Positions 50,378-50,974 of a stretch of 50,974 nt of DNA are shown here, piece after piece. The stretch is from NCBI GenBank assembly GCA_030658975.1, contig JAUSBL010000036.1, forward strand, positions 1 to 50,974. The letters run 5' to 3'. The notes under the pieces were generated by a model that saw only the letters and a program-made list of their open reading frames with translations, was not told the DNA's origin and searched no databases. Origin of the DNA: Candidatus Latescibacterota bacterium. GTDB taxonomy: Bacteria > Krumholzibacteriota > Krumholzibacteriia > LZORAL124-64-63. Both the position numbers and the translations under genes were made by a program. Positions within the stretch are counted from its first letter, which is position 1, and each line of letters opens with the position of its first letter.

Positions 50378-50405
50378 GGGCCGCGCTCCCGGTGAAGCGC
50401 GGCCC
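50378..50405 (-). terminator. terminator of the 50434 gene
   Basis: GGGCCGCGCT (50378-50387) pairs perfectly with AGCGCGGCCC (50396-50405), with an 8-nt loop. It starts 28 nt after the minus-strand stop of the 50434 gene. Confidence 0.6.
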
Positions 50406-50433
50406 TGTCGAACATCGGAGTCCGACCGGCGGT

Positions 50434-50974
50434 TCAGCGCACGACGCTGAGCTTGCGCGTCAGGCTCTGATCGAGCCCGGGCCCGCGCACCTGCAGGGTC
50501 GCCAGGTACTGGCCGCTGGACAGAGGGCGGCCCTCGTCGTCGCGCCCGTCCCAGCCCACGACGTGGTTGCCCGGTTCGATCTCGGTCCGCGTCACGGTCC
50601 GCACGCGACGGCCCCTCAGGTCGTGGACGACCAGTTCCACTACCGACCGCACCGGCGTCGCGAACGCGAACACCGCGTCGCCCCGCACCGGGTTGGGCGA
50701 GGGCGGCGCGAAGCTGACCCGCGTCACGCCTTCGGCGTCGCCGACCGCGGTCATGATGTCCTCGGGACAATCCGCGCAGCCGGTGCGCGCCGGGTCGTAG
50801 CCGTACATCAGCCAGGTCCGGTAGGCGAGTGCGGCGCTCTGGTTCACGTGGTAGGCGTAGAGCCGGCCCGTGCCCAGGAAGACCAGCTCCGGCAGACCGT
50901 CGCCGTCGAGATCGCCCATGGCCGGCGTCTGGTAGACGTTGTCGGCCAGGTCCTTCGGCCAGCCGTCCAGCAGC
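50434..50974 (-). CDS. secreted FG-GAP/VCBS-repeat protein, C-terminal part with FlgD-like module
   Basis: The frame is open to the window end, so the N-terminus is missing; about 179 residues remain. TPAMGDLDGDGLPELVFLGTGRLYAY is a VCBS/FG-GAP repeat with the calcium loop DLDGDG. WLMYGYDPARTGCADCPED follows, a block seen near the end of many such proteins. The FlgD-like Ig module then runs from PPSPNPVRGDAVFAF to GWDGRDDEGRPLSSGQYLATLQV. It is a surface or secreted protein; the missing part decides its function. Confidence 0.85.
   Translation of the reverse strand, partial: LLDGWPKDLADNVYQTPAMGDLDGDGLPELVFLGTGRLYAYHVNQSAALAYRTWLMYGYDPARTGCADCPEDIMTAVGDAEGVTRVSFAPPSPNPVRGDAVFAFATPVRSVVELVVHDLRGRRVRTVTRTEIEPGNHVVGWDGRDDEGRPLSSGQYLATLQVRGPGLDQSLTRKLSVVR

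Overview
The window is about 51 kb of GC-rich bacterial DNA with dense coding and short intergenic gaps. Six secreted proteins end in a FlgD-like Ig module (pattern NPFNP...TTI ... GRLVR.L.D ... WDGRD..GR...SGVYLARL). This ending, together with many beta-barrel and PPC-type secreted proteins, suggests an uncultivated FCB-superphylum lineage (Krumholzibacteriota, Eisenbacteria or Latescibacterota-like). I cannot name the taxon from sequence alone. I see no rRNA, tRNA, CRISPR array, transposase or phage gene.

Layout. 1-1221: 3' end of a GH94 / cyclic-glucan-synthase-like gene. 1234-6589: a XylR/MopR-type sigma-54 activator, divergent from small stress and envelope genes (coiled-coil protein, glycine-zipper lipoprotein, two barrels, Lmo0937-like, DUF3185-like, DUF948-like and YtxH-like proteins). 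6680-8348: alpha/beta hydrolase, cupin and a small membrane protein. 8566-14258: GT-C glycosyltransferase, OmpW-like barrel, CIA30 protein, two-domain lipoprotein and SGNH hydrolase. 14864-15861: DUF3185 paralogue overlapping a short sugar transferase. 15875-18384: a PA2779/PA2778-like pair whose C39 peptidase carries a barrel-like extension. 18653-22393: PPC-type secreted protein, a sigma factor ending after region 2, a 28-residue membrane peptide, CsbD, and two decayed genes. 22386-27311: OmpA protein, GT-C enzyme and three minor-pilin-type genes. 27339-34807: two overlapping CorC/CNNM proteins, a C10 peptidase and a CapA-like protein. 34993-39030: AcpS / acyl-CoA ligase / ACP / alpha-oxoamine synthase operon. 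39093-50974: sulfatase-like protein, TerC, dienelactone hydrolase, and several secreted proteins including an M64 peptidase.

The most interesting signal is a probable local sigma-54 regulon. The activator gene at 1234-2904 keeps the MopR zinc-site spacing. Good -24/-12 promoter matches lie in front of the coiled-coil stress gene, the OmpW-like gene, the DUF3185/sugar-transferase pair, csbD and the truncated sigma factor. Four of these carry a TGATCGA-core element 63-73 bp upstream of the -24 box, two of them with an identical 11-mer, TTTTGATCGAG. The TTGATC core resembles the known XylR/DmpR upstream activating sequence.

Other leads are a C-terminal W-G-x-V-K-x-hydrophobic-aromatic signature shared by two intact secreted proteins and two decayed genes, a beta-helix protein gene interrupted by two in-frame TGA codons, and a Kbl-like enzyme encoded with a dedicated ACP, acyl ligase and phosphopantetheinyl transferase.
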